The notes below the pieces were generated by a model. That model did no database searches and had not been told where the DNA came from. It saw only the letters and a program-made list of their open reading frames with translations. Position numbers and translations under genes: made by a program. Source: Zygaena filipendulae (lineage: Eukaryota; Arthropoda; Insecta; Lepidoptera; Zygaenidae). Taken from it: a stretch of DNA of 64,000 bases. Below, piece after piece: positions 21,801 through 31,700 of this stretch. The stretch spans positions 4,184,001-4,248,000 of the forward strand of contig OU015650.1 in the NCBI GenBank assembly GCA_907165275.2. The letters are read 5' to 3'. Numbering within the stretch: position 1 is the stretch's first letter; each line of letters starts with the position of its first letter.

Positions 21801-24420
21801 AAACGCGGAAAGATTCAAAAGTGTATATCCCGAGACAGCCGCCGCCGTCGAGAGACAGTTTTATATGGATGATTATTTACAAGCCTTCGAAAACGCCGCT
21901 ACCGCTAACAAGGCAGTGAAAGAAATGATTAAGATTCACAACGGAGCCAAGTTTGAATTACGCGGTTGGGCGAGCAACGACCCCAAAGCGCTAGAAGGAA
22001 TCGAAGAAACTAGTACGTCGTCCGGAACGGCTACACTGGGTGACAAGGAAGAACGAACATTGGGTCTGATATGGAAAATAGACGCCGACACGCTAAGCTT
22101 CGCACTCAACCTGCGAAACACCCCGACAGAGGTCATACGAGGACAACGACCTCCCACGAAGCGAGAAGTCACTAGCGCGGTAATGTCAGTTTTCGACCCA
22201 TTGGGACTGGCATCCCCAATCACCGTTCAGGGCAAGAAGCTAATTCAACACATATGGCGAACCGGTATCGATTGGGATATAGAAATACCCAAAATACTAG
22301 AAAAAGAGTGGAAAAAATGGCTAGACGACCTAAGCAGTCTGGAAGGCTTGGAAGTCCCACGAAGTATTTCCCAGGGCGCAAACAAGGGGGAGATACACGT
22401 CTTTGTCGACGCTAGCGAACAAGCATACGCGTGCGCTGTATACTGGTTGGATGAAAGTACTAAGAACGTGTCCTTGATTGCAGCAAAGGCAAGAGTGACG
22501 CCACTGAAACCTATTTCCATCCCGAGACTGGAATTACAAGCGGCCGTGCTAGGTTGCAGATTGGCGGCATCCGTAAAAAAGGAATTAAATAGCCAGACTA
22601 CGTCCGTAACGTACTGGTCGGATAGTAAAACTGTATTAGCATGGATCAGATCGGATCCGCGGCAGTTCAAACCTTTCGTCGCGCATAGACTAGCCGAAAT
22701 AGAGGAATCATCGACCCCACAGCAGTGGAGATGGATACCAACAAAGTTAAACGTGGCCGACGATGCCACCAGAGGGCCGCCCGTAGATTTTTCGACCCGT
22801 CATCGATGGTTTACCGGGCCACCGTATTTAAAACTTCCGGTCAGCGAATGGCCGCGGGAAAAGTCGGATAGTATCGCCATCACTGACGAAACAGAATTGA
22901 AACGCGCGACAATCGTAACAACCGTAGCTACCGCAATAGATAGGCGCGATCCGCTACCGAACATAGGTAGATTTAGCAACTGGGGTAGGTATATTAGGGC
23001 CACTGCTCGTGTCCTTCAGTGCGTGGAGATCCTACGCCGTAGATACCGACCCGATGATACTGAAATCAAGGGTGAACTATACCCACTAACGAAGAAATAT
23101 TTACAAGCTGCTGAGAATTTAATAATTCAGCAAGCACAGAGAACAGATTTCGCGGAGGAGATATCGCGAACGAAAGCGGAAAAACGACCACCCAGGTCGT
23201 CACCTCTGAGAAAAATGTGTATCGAAGTCGATGAACAAGGTGTATTACGTGTGACTGGCCGTCTAGACCTCTATCACAACAATCTAGGCGAGACAAAGAA
23301 GCGACCCGCCATACTAAATGCGAGAAACGCAATTACACAACTACTTATACAGCACACGCACGAAACCTTCATGCACGGAAACCACGAAACCGTCATCAAT
23401 GAGTTGCGACAACGATACTACATTATCGGACTACGTAACGCTATCAGAAAATTAATTTACAATTGCCAATGGTGCAAGTTGCGGAGGATGAAACCGACGA
23501 AACCGCAAGAAGGGACTCTGCCACCTGAAAGATTAAACAACGAAGCACCGCCGTTTAACTGTTCCGCCATTGACTACTTCGGACCAATGACAGTTACCGT
23601 GGGCCGACGCACAGAAAAAAGATGGGGTGCCTTAATAACCTGTCTAACTACGCGAGCAATACACATCGAGCTCGCTGCAAGTTTGACGCCATCGTCCGCT
23701 ATCATGGCACTCAGAAGATTCATGGCACGAAGAGGAACACCCAGCGTCATATATTCAGATAACGGCACGAACTTCGTGAGAGCAAACAAAGAATTAATGG
23801 AAGCGGCAACTGAGGTAGCAAACTACGCCACCGCACGGGGGATAATATGGAAATACATCCCACCGGGAGCCCCGCACATGGGAGGCGCATGGGAACGGAT
23901 GATCAGAACCGTAAAAACCTCGCTATCCACAGTCCTCAAAGAGCGAGCACCCAGAGAGGAAACCCTCCATACTTTGTTGCTGGAAGTTGAACACGTAGTC
24001 AACGCACGACCACTGACGCCAGTTCAGCCAGACTTGAGCCAAGAGGCGTTGACGCCGAACCATTTCCTAATCGGCAGATCCTGCGGAGTGACACCCATAG
24101 GAATGTTCAACGCTCGAGACGCAGACGGTCACACTTGGAAAGCAGCTCAACGCTTGGCCGACCAATTTTGGCAAAGATGGACAAAGGAGTACTTACCACT
24201 TTTGCTACCAAGACAACCCACAAACTCGCAGCACCATCGTGAACCCAAAATCGGTGACATAGTACTCATCTCGGATGGCACGATGCCCAGAGGACTATGG
24301 CAGCGAGGCGAAGTTGTAAGCATAAAATCCGGCTCAGATTCAAAAGTACGAGTGGTAGAAGTACGCACGAACAACGGCATACTACGAAGACCGACATCAA
24401 GAGTCGTCATTCTAACCTGA
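18820..24420 (+). CDS. BEL/Pao Gag-Pol polyprotein (1866 aa)
   Basis: One unbroken frame from ATG 18820 to TGA 24420. In order: a charged Gag N-terminus with a coiled stretch (about 125-155); the DUF1759 Gag region (about 240-400, LHDLPSFDGDISEWIAF); Cys/His fingers (CPLC at 498, then CFRC and HHRLLH to 564); a DUF1758-type aspartic protease with LLDEGS near 606; reverse transcriptase with ADIKEMF and the catalytic YMDD at 1015-1018; RNase H from VFVDAS (about 1193); an H2C2 integrase finger (about 1510-1560); the integrase core with D1585, D1647 and E1692; and a C-terminal DUF5641-like tail. All catalytic residues I could check are present. The protein copies and inserts the element; Gag and Pol lie in one frame with no shift or stop between them, as in many insect BEL elements. 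Confidence 0.95.
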   Translation: MKPAAGRGSHGVDESGVRLRSGRTTTPTERPQRVIEEEEEDSSQEETNETTSKTSTGNETNTWSAGTGFSATGDTSSGTKGSVTTGVNEATLLESEHDVTVRENVSRDNVDSSRTGTADSVLKRRQLEARKKLMELRRREVEFAMELAQTEYELAILPPESESTTSNVNFKHAQYDTTAAIREGNRGAGGVSYGSQRETEDTRSQRDRVPAHNSVDDLTNALSNALKHLKNESENTNKPPPPKYLHDLPSFDGDISEWIAFKTVYEDTRRLFNETQNVARLRKSLKGVARESVKALLYSGSHTAEIMESLERRFGRPEILIRNEIELIKKMPRLQEDGRNIATFASKVANCVASIKALKKPQYLYSPELTHKIADKLNITFKLRWFEYTSKYPDEPELEKISEFLNEMSYQCGAMAAYDTWKEEKKEARFDRRRRPVHTTRIHENESENETESSDSDSDQEEPSRMIAAVNKPTRNFKREARSEPKPHSSKQADKTVCPLCSDAHGIRNCEKFRVLTYDEKWEKVKDLRLCFRCLSGTHRRFYCKSRPCGLNGCNLGHHRLLHRTDEAKATITSSINAVVGEHVTYLKIVPVELHGPRGKMETFALLDEGSTMTLMEEETALAVAPRGKPETLSIEGIGGKRTDFKQSFRLSIKIRGRFERRLENMTAYTTGPLNLTTQAITRELVAKCAHLRDLEDQLVYERVRPTILIGQDNWHLITTREIKEGDIDQPVASYTSLGWMLHGRERSNQAGRAVFNCVRKTSSDSLDTMIKEHFSLESLGIEAKKPSNDIDERALCVLKNATKQLPSGRYETGLIWRTDTEVMPENRKYAERRLYSTEKKLAKDENTKREYTKQVENLLEKEYAEEAPMKPVSPRTWYLPHFAVRHPQKQKIRLVFDAAARVEGRSLNDALLPGPDLLQSLFGVLVRFREGRTAVIADIKEMFLQVRIKEEDRDSLRFLWRKSEKEPIKEYRMTSLIFGAASSPCTAIYVKNKNAERFKSVYPETAAAVERQFYMDDYLQAFENAATANKAVKEMIKIHNGAKFELRGWASNDPKALEGIEETSTSSGTATLGDKEERTLGLIWKIDADTLSFALNLRNTPTEVIRGQRPPTKREVTSAVMSVFDPLGLASPITVQGKKLIQHIWRTGIDWDIEIPKILEKEWKKWLDDLSSLEGLEVPRSISQGANKGEIHVFVDASEQAYACAVYWLDESTKNVSLIAAKARVTPLKPISIPRLELQAAVLGCRLAASVKKELNSQTTSVTYWSDSKTVLAWIRSDPRQFKPFVAHRLAEIEESSTPQQWRWIPTKLNVADDATRGPPVDFSTRHRWFTGPPYLKLPVSEWPREKSDSIAITDETELKRATIVTTVATAIDRRDPLPNIGRFSNWGRYIRATARVLQCVEILRRRYRPDDTEIKGELYPLTKKYLQAAENLIIQQAQRTDFAEEISRTKAEKRPPRSSPLRKMCIEVDEQGVLRVTGRLDLYHNNLGETKKRPAILNARNAITQLLIQHTHETFMHGNHETVINELRQRYYIIGLRNAIRKLIYNCQWCKLRRMKPTKPQEGTLPPERLNNEAPPFNCSAIDYFGPMTVTVGRRTEKRWGALITCLTTRAIHIELAASLTPSSAIMALRRFMARRGTPSVIYSDNGTNFVRANKELMEAATEVANYATARGIIWKYIPPGAPHMGGAWERMIRTVKTSLSTVLKERAPREETLHTLLLEVEHVVNARPLTPVQPDLSQEALTPNHFLIGRSCGVTPIGMFNARDADGHTWKAAQRLADQFWQRWTKEYLPLLLPRQPTNSQHHREPKIGDIVLISDGTMPRGLWQRGEVVSIKSGSDSKVRVVEVRTNNGILRRPTSRVVILT

Positions 24421-24505
24421 CTCGATCGTAACCTCCTCCTCGACTACAGCGCTGCACAGCCCGATCGCCATGACAAATGTTGGTGTTGGCACACAAGGGG
24501 GAGAC

Positions 24506-25304
24506 TGTTGACGATCGACCTGTATGTACATAGTAGCTTAAGATAGAATAGATTTAGTTAGTTAGTTTTTTTTATGTACTAATTTAGATATAAGATTTGC
24601 TATGTTTCGTTTTTAAATTTCATGATTTCTATTTTAAACTAGAATTTAATAAGTACCTATTTTTGAATAAAAATTAATTTTATAATTTTTACGGCGAAAA
24701 TGTCAGCCAATAAGCGATTCGATAATTTTAGCCAATAAAACGCAAGGGCCATGCATCTGCTTACTCGCTCGCACTGATTTCCCCCACCACTCGCCCGCGT
24801 CGCGAGCGTGCTATAAATACCGCGCGATTTCTTACGCAATTTGTACTCAGCGAACACTCGCCTTACAGTAAGGACTCACTCTGAGTCTCCAGTGCGGGGA
24901 GCAAGAAGCGAAGCCTTTGGTCCAGTACCTAACCCGGTGTTATTATTTGCGGCAACCCTATCCTGCTACCGCGGCGTCGACGAACTACGCTTTCTCGTCG
25001 GCCGACTACTAGGGTTGTGGAGCTTCGCCGGGCGGTCAACGGGTGAAGACGTGTGAACAGCAGCAGCAGCGGCGCAGCGAAGTCCGACTAGGTGCCACCC
25101 GACGTCAATAGAGAAGAGAGTGGCTTTACTCTACACGTCAATACAGTCCACTGCTACCGTCAATAAAAAAGCCCGTTTCCGGGCTGGTAAACAAAAGAGT
25201 CCGTTTCCGGACTGGTATATAAAAGAGCCCGTTTCCGGGCTGGTAATCGAAAAACAGTCCGTTTCCGGGCTCAGCAAGCAACCGCTATCGAAGGGTCCTT
25301 TTCA
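24506..25304 (+). repeat. 3' LTR of the BEL/Pao element
   Basis: It has the same length and, by eye, the same sequence as the 5' LTR, shifted by 7011 bp. The TATA box falls at 24812 and the polyadenylation signal near 25162. The four stem-loops recur at 25170, 25198, 25226 and 25256. The host GATTC follows directly. Confidence 0.95.
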
Positions 25305-25309
25305 GATTC

Positions 25310-25742
25310 GTTTAAAAATAAAGCGCATTGATTATTAAACTTTCTAAAACACAATATACAAAATGACAACATAAGATTAGTAATACAACTAAATGTCATT
25401 TTTCCACCCCGATTGAAAGTTCACCTTTTTAAACACTTGAGCAAATAGCGTCTTTTTGCCGGTCGTAACTAGCTGTTCCCGCGGACTCGCATAAATTTAA
25501 TGTCAAAATCACACAATTCAATGGGTCAAACATAATATTTAGTATTTACGCATAGTACATTATTATAGTCAGTTAACTCTCTCATTTGGAAAAGTTTTGA
25601 TAGGTAGTAAATATTGCTATAAAAGCTTCAGTCAATCAATAAAATGGCGCTTATTGTAGCGCCCTCGGATAGCCTCTCTAGTTCTAGTAAAACTATCTCA
25701 ATACATGACATTACACCAAGCAATTGAACTAAGGAATTGTTT
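25310..25742. other. Spacer between the BEL element and the end of CLPTM1L
   Basis: It contains a reverse-oriented Helitron-like end (CTAGCTGTTCCCGCGGACTC, 25469) and AT-rich sequence. The 3' UTR of the minus-strand CLPTM1L gene should occupy the right part. No other coding signal was seen. Confidence 0.5.
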
Positions 25743-28700
25743 TTATTCTTCTTTCGCCTTCAAAGGCGCCGTTTCTTCGGGATTCTCGTCCATACTAGCC
25801 GCGGTATCTACACGCGACTTGTCTACGGGATATAACCTGAAATTATAACATATAAACCGAAAATAAAACTGAAACTAAAACATCAATCCAAACATTTCGC
25901 ACTTGTAAACAGCCTGGTGACACTCCATTACAAATGAAGTCATTCAAGCACACCTACTTCACGGAATATTTGTGAAAAATTTCACGGTTCTAGACGCAGT
26001 GGATACACTGTGCGTTGATCAAACAGTCAGACAATTTCTGCTTTTATAGTATAATATCTGGGCGACCGCACTTCGCTCGTTGTGTATAGCGGCATCAGTT
26101 GTTAAGTAGAAAAGCAGTACCAAACCCTCATTTTTCTTTACCTGAAGTGTTTTCACTGTTAAACGACGTTTTCTAAACACTAACCTAGCTAAATTGATTA
26201 ATCGCTTCCGAAACCTGCATACTAAATTTCATGAAGATCGGTTGAGCCATTTCTGAGATTCAGATTATATATACAAGGTATACATATGTATACCAGAACG
26301 GGCTTGACTAATTTTTTTTTAGTCCGTCTTGTAGATATGTATATTTTGTAGATAGATATAATCCCTGTACATTTTCATTTATTTTAAAAAGCAAAAAATA
26401 CGTGTCTATTGTTTTTTTTTTTTCTAACCGACGGACTAATTGGAATATTGATTTTCAAAAGTCGTCAACATCCCTATCGCTCGTAGACAGACAGATAGAT
26501 ATTGTCCCTCACCATCTCTGATACAAATACACGAGGAACACGAGGTCGTCGCGGAAGCAGGCGACGCGGTGCGCGGTGGGCATGGTGATGATGAAGGCGA
26601 ACACGTCGTCGATGAACGTGTTGAACGCCTTGTACATGAACGCGCGCCACGGCAGCGCCGCCACCGAGCGCAGCCGGTGGTTGACGAACAGCTGCGGCAG
26701 CATGAACAGGAAGCCGAACGCGTACACGCCGTTCGCGACGCTGTGCAGCGCCCACGAGTACCAGCTGCCGGGCGGGCGGGCGGGCGTTCGAACGGGACGT
26801 CAGAGCGCACATTACAATAGGCTGGACAAACGCACTCACCGCCGCACTCAGAGTCGACTTTAATGATTACTTAGTTAAGTATAGATTTTTAAAACAAAAC
26901 TGCCGCAATCAGACAAATTTCATAAATTAATGTTAAATGGGTATTTAACTAATTAAGTTAAATCTCATTAAATGCCAATTAACATTAATTTACTGAACGT
27001 CTCTGATTGCGGCAGTTTTGTTTTAAAAATCTATACTTAACTAAGTAATCATTAAAGTCGACTCTGAGTGCGGCCGTCAGAGTCGTTTTTAATGATTATT
27101 TAATTTTAAGTAAAGATTTTAAAAACATAATTGCCGCACTCATAGTCGACTCTAATGATTACTAGTTAAGTATAGATTTTTAAAACAAAACCGTTGCCAT
27201 CAGACAAGTTTAATAAATTAATGTTAATTTCCATTTTAACTTATTAAGTTGTAATCTCATTAAATGCCAATTAACATTAATTTACTGGACGTCTCTGATT
27301 GCGGCAGTTTTGTTTTAAAAATCTATACTTAACCAAGTAATCATTGAAGTCGAATCTGAATGCGGCCGGCCGTCAGTGACGTTCATTAATTTAATTTTCA
27401 ATTAATTTTACCACATGATACATAATAATTATATCTTCTTTAGAAATAAAAATGAATGTTCGTATGTCTGTCCACTATGTGTTTCGAAACCATTGGTCCG
27501 ATTGCGATGAAACTGGCGGGTTGTTCTGCCTGCGTCCGTCGAGATTCCCGATCACAAAACTCACGCGGGTGAAACCGCGGGGCACAGCTAGTATGGGCAT
27601 GTTGACTAATTTTTTTTTTTTTAGTCCGTCTTGTAGATTGTTAAAAAATATTGGACACGTATTTTTTCTTTTTTTTACGTAATCAAAAAATAACGGCAAT
27701 AAGAGTTGAAATTACGTACGACGTAACGTCACTATTCCGACAATTTGTATGGCGGTTTTAGCGGTTAGTGACGTCACGACCCCCTCACCCTCAACTTTAA
27801 TGCGCTTTATCTCTGTATATTTTAATTTATTTGAAAAAGCAAAAAATACGTGTCTATTGTTTTTTTATTTTCTAACTGACGGACTAATTAGAATTTTGAT
27901 TTTCAAAAGTAGGCCACATCCCCATTCCGTAACTCACGCAAGTGAATCTTCGAAACGGTTAGACCGATTTTGACGGGAGTTAGCTCACTGCTAATTAGTT
28001 GATGTTATAAGGAGTGAATAAGGTAGTGCTTTGGACTTCTTGCGAGAATGCCGAAATTCACGCGGGCGAAACCGCGGGGCACAGCTAGTGAAAAAAAAAA
28101 CACCCGGGTGGGGGCGGGGGCCGGGGGGGTGCAAGGGCGTCACCTCTTGTGCGACTGGTAGAGCAGCGTGTAGAGCGCGCCGGCGCCGCACAGCGGGTAC
28201 AGCAGCAGCGCCAGGTAGCGCGTCGCCTCCGCGTCCGCGCGCGCCGTGCGCCGCTCGCCCGCGTCCGCGCCGCCCGCGCCGCCCGCGCCGCCCGCGCCGC
28301 CGCGCCGCACGCACACGCGCCAGCCGACCCACGCCACGCGCAGGTGCAGCACCTTCGTCACCTTCCACAGCTGGAGGATGATGCGGGGATAACACGAGTG
28401 ACTGAAACCGCACGATCTTTGCCGTGCGACCAAACTTGATCGTCTGAATGCCAATAGGGTGCCGGCATAAAATTTATAATAAGAAATTGTGTCAATATTT
28501 CAAAAATAGAGCCTTGGAAAAGCATTATCGTGAAAGATTTTAAAAATATATGTGGATTTAACTATTTGTTTTTATGTTTTTTTGAACTTTTACGCCTTCA
28601 CTACTCAAGTGATCACTATGAAATTTTGTATACACGTTTTGTCAGGGATGTGGAGATATTATGTCCCTCTGTGCTTCTGACAACTGGTACTTTTATCCTG

Positions 28701-31700
28701 GAATTTTCGCGGGAACTGCGAAATTAACGCGGGCGAGGAGTATCTAGCGAGCTAGCTGCTAGTATTATGTTTATCTATGTAAAGTGTGGTTACCTCGATG
28801 ACCGCACTGATGGCGGCCGGTATGAGCACCAGCATCGTCGTCTTCTCATCCAGCAAGTAGAAGAACACGACCACCTGCGAGAACGCGCGCCACATGACAG
28901 TGCGCGCCGACAGCCCCGCCAGCGAGCGCGTGCGCCGCCAAAACGACACGTCGTTCTTGAACGCCAGGAAATCGAACAGCAACTGCGACGTGAAAACATT
29001 TGATTTTAAGAACAGCGAAATGAACAAAGTTGTTAGCATTTTAATTAAACGTTCTTCTAACATACCGAAAGCCAAAAAAAAGGTAGTTCTTTTTCCAAAA
29101 TTTAATTTTCAATATAGTCTTTGGCAGGAGCTTTGGCGGCATTTGAGCACTATGGACGTCAGTTTTATTCCTTTGTTTGACAAATTAGTGAATATTGTGT
29201 AAACGTGGTGAAATTTGCATAATAGTGTTCCATTAGTGTGTGGAAACAGTGAAATAAGATAAAATGGGGTGTTCGCTGGTTATCGTTTTACTAAGCATCC
29301 TATTAAGGTCCTACTGTGAAGAATTCCTTCCAGAAGTCCCGGTGAAGCATCGAAATACATTTCACTGATGCATTTCAATGTAAATAACTTCATAAAAGAA
29401 AGGCATCTGAACTGGCTGTATGGACTTTGATTGCTATACCTTCTCCAAAAGGAGTAAATTTAACAAAAAAAAAGTATTTGGTATTTGCAAGATCGGAAAT
29501 AATTGTTGTATTTTATACTTACATCTGTTATAATTGTGAATGTGAGTTAATTTGTGTGTTACGCTTTCACACCTGAACTACTCAATGGATCATCTAAACT
29601 TTAGATATTAAACTAGTTAGTTCAGACTTCAGATTCTAAAGTCTGAACTAACTATAATATAAAGGGGAAAGATTTTTTTAATTTGTTTGTATGTCATTGT
29701 TACAATTTAACTGCTGGAATGGACTGATTTCAAAAATTCTTTCTCCATTAGAATGCTACATCCCTGAGTCACATAGGCTGTGTAGGCTTGTTAGCGGGTA
29801 TGAAAATCAAAATCTTGTATATTAATAATAAAAAATAATAGACCCATGTTTTTTACTTTTTCAAGTTATTGAAAAAATACTAAGATAAAACGCATTAAAG
29901 TTTAGGAATGGGGGCTCTTGACGTCATAACGTGCTGTAAACTGTAGCACGACGCGTGACGTCACGCGACATTTCAACTTAAAGTATCTCCGTTATTTTTT
30001 TATATTAAAAAATGAAAAAATACGTGTCAAATATTTAAAAATATAAGACGGACAAAAAATTCAAATTTGGTTGACAAGCCAATTGGAACTCCGAAATTAA
30101 CGCGAGTGAAACCACGAGTTTGTAATTAATAAATAAAAAGCAGTCGTTTTTAAGAAAATATCAATTGAAATTGCTGTGACAATAATTAAACCTAATGAAA
30201 ATGGTGATTGATTGTTTTCTTGTTTACTTATAACTTCTTGTTTATTTATAAAAAATAAGGCCTTGGCCCTCCAGCACACTAGCAATTATTTTAAGAAAAA
30301 AGAAAGAGAAGAACTTTAAGTGGTGTTTAAAGGTGTAAATACTTTAATATTTGAAACTGAGCCCAAACCCTAATATAAGTGCAAAGAATAAATATAACAC
30401 AATGGATACTTTATAGAACTCACGTGAAAACTGGCAATCAGAACTGTAGCTGACAACAAATACAAGTTTGTATCAGCAAATATTTCTTTAACATCATCCA
30501 CATCTTTCTCACTGAATCCCATGGAATTTAGTTGCTCTATGACTAATTGCACATGTAGAGCCAATCGCAGGGATCCATAAGATATCGGTGACACGCTTAT
30601 GGTGACATTGACTTCAGTAATACTACTGTTTAACAACAGCAGTTGCGACATTCGAGATTTTAAAACATTATGTTGTACTATTGGTAGGTACTTGTTATTT
30701 CGAACTCTGTAATGGGCATAAGAATATTTCATAATATGTACATTACATCTACCCATAAAACTAGTTTCTCTGAAATGGTTCTAATTTGGATTTGGATGTG
30801 ATTTTTTAATGTTTAAATAGTGTTTTACTTTCCAAGCTTATCTGGCTTCCAATATAGTTAAATTAACTTTTTAAATTTTTATATGAAGATTTTTACATTT
30901 TTACGTTTCTATTCAAAATTTCAAAAGTTAAACTGGTTAAAATTGACCATTTTTATATCTCACAGCAGAAAGCAAGCCGGTAAAATATTATCAATAATTG
31001 TTTTCAGTATCTGCTCATTTCTTGGTTTACTTTTGTAAATATTCAACATAAAGTTATACTCTACCTTATGTATGGGTACAATTCACCAGGTATTGCAGAA
31101 CTAGGTAGCTTTAAATTATCTGTAAGGATTGCTAATGGAACAACAGTTTTTATGTGTGCAAATGGCTGCAAATTTTTAGTATCAGATTTCATTTTTTCAC
31201 CTTCCTGAAATACATATAGACTAATTAAAACATTTATAAATACACCAACTATGTAAAAAGGTGTATGAAGGCAAAAAATGTTTTTTTATAATATATCCAT
31301 AAGAAATCCAAACAGTACATTTTGTTTAAGAAGATTGAAAGTGGCTGCTTGAGGTTGGACATGAGTCACTAAAGACATTGTGTGCATAGATTCTGTATAT
31401 CGAACTTCATCAAAACTCTTGTATATACTCTTTTCGTCCAATAAAACAGTGTGCAAGTACATTGTTCCATTTCTTCTTGTCTTTCTTGGTACTTTGAGTG
31501 TTACATCACTGGAATGAAATTATAAATAATAATACAACTTAACAACATATTGACACTCAGCTACATACCGGCTCAAGGGAATTTCAAATGGTATATATAC
31601 CTACTATGAAACTGAAGTATGAAATAATATTCGAAGGAATAAAAAAATTATATAGTTTAAACTGCATAAAACAGATAGTAAGGAAATATTTTAAAAGAAT

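Larger units (their letters stand above)
17490..25309 (+). mobile_element. Complete BEL/Pao LTR retrotransposon with target duplications
   Basis: The element is 17495-25304 (7810 bp), flanked by the 5-bp duplication GATTC at 17490-17494 and 25305-25309. Its two 799-bp LTRs start TGTTGACG and end TTTTCA (the usual TG...CA); I could not find a difference between them. A primer-binding-site candidate starting TGGTCCTTCGG follows the 5' LTR at once, and a purine tract (AAGGGGGAGA, 24495-24504) precedes the 3' LTR. A single Gag-Pol frame fills the middle. There is no env-like frame between the end of Pol (24420) and the 3' LTR. The order protease, RT, RNase H, integrase and the DUF1759/DUF1758 parts identify BEL/Pao. 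Identical LTRs and an open frame indicate a recent insertion that may still be mobile. Confidence 0.96.

Noticed and set aside
26436..26863. Several long antisense frames rich in Arg, Ala and Cys
   Set aside because: They are shadows of the GC-rich CLPTM1L exon 7, whose minus-strand frame matches the family precisely.
27452..27699. 74-76 aa frames on both strands
   Set aside because: They run across a Helitron end into a MITE and have no coding support.
28031..28439. Arg/Ala-rich frames on the plus strand
   Set aside because: They are shadows of GC-rich CLPTM1L exon 6; the real frame ends LLYPLCGAGALYTLLYQSHK and joins SWYSW.
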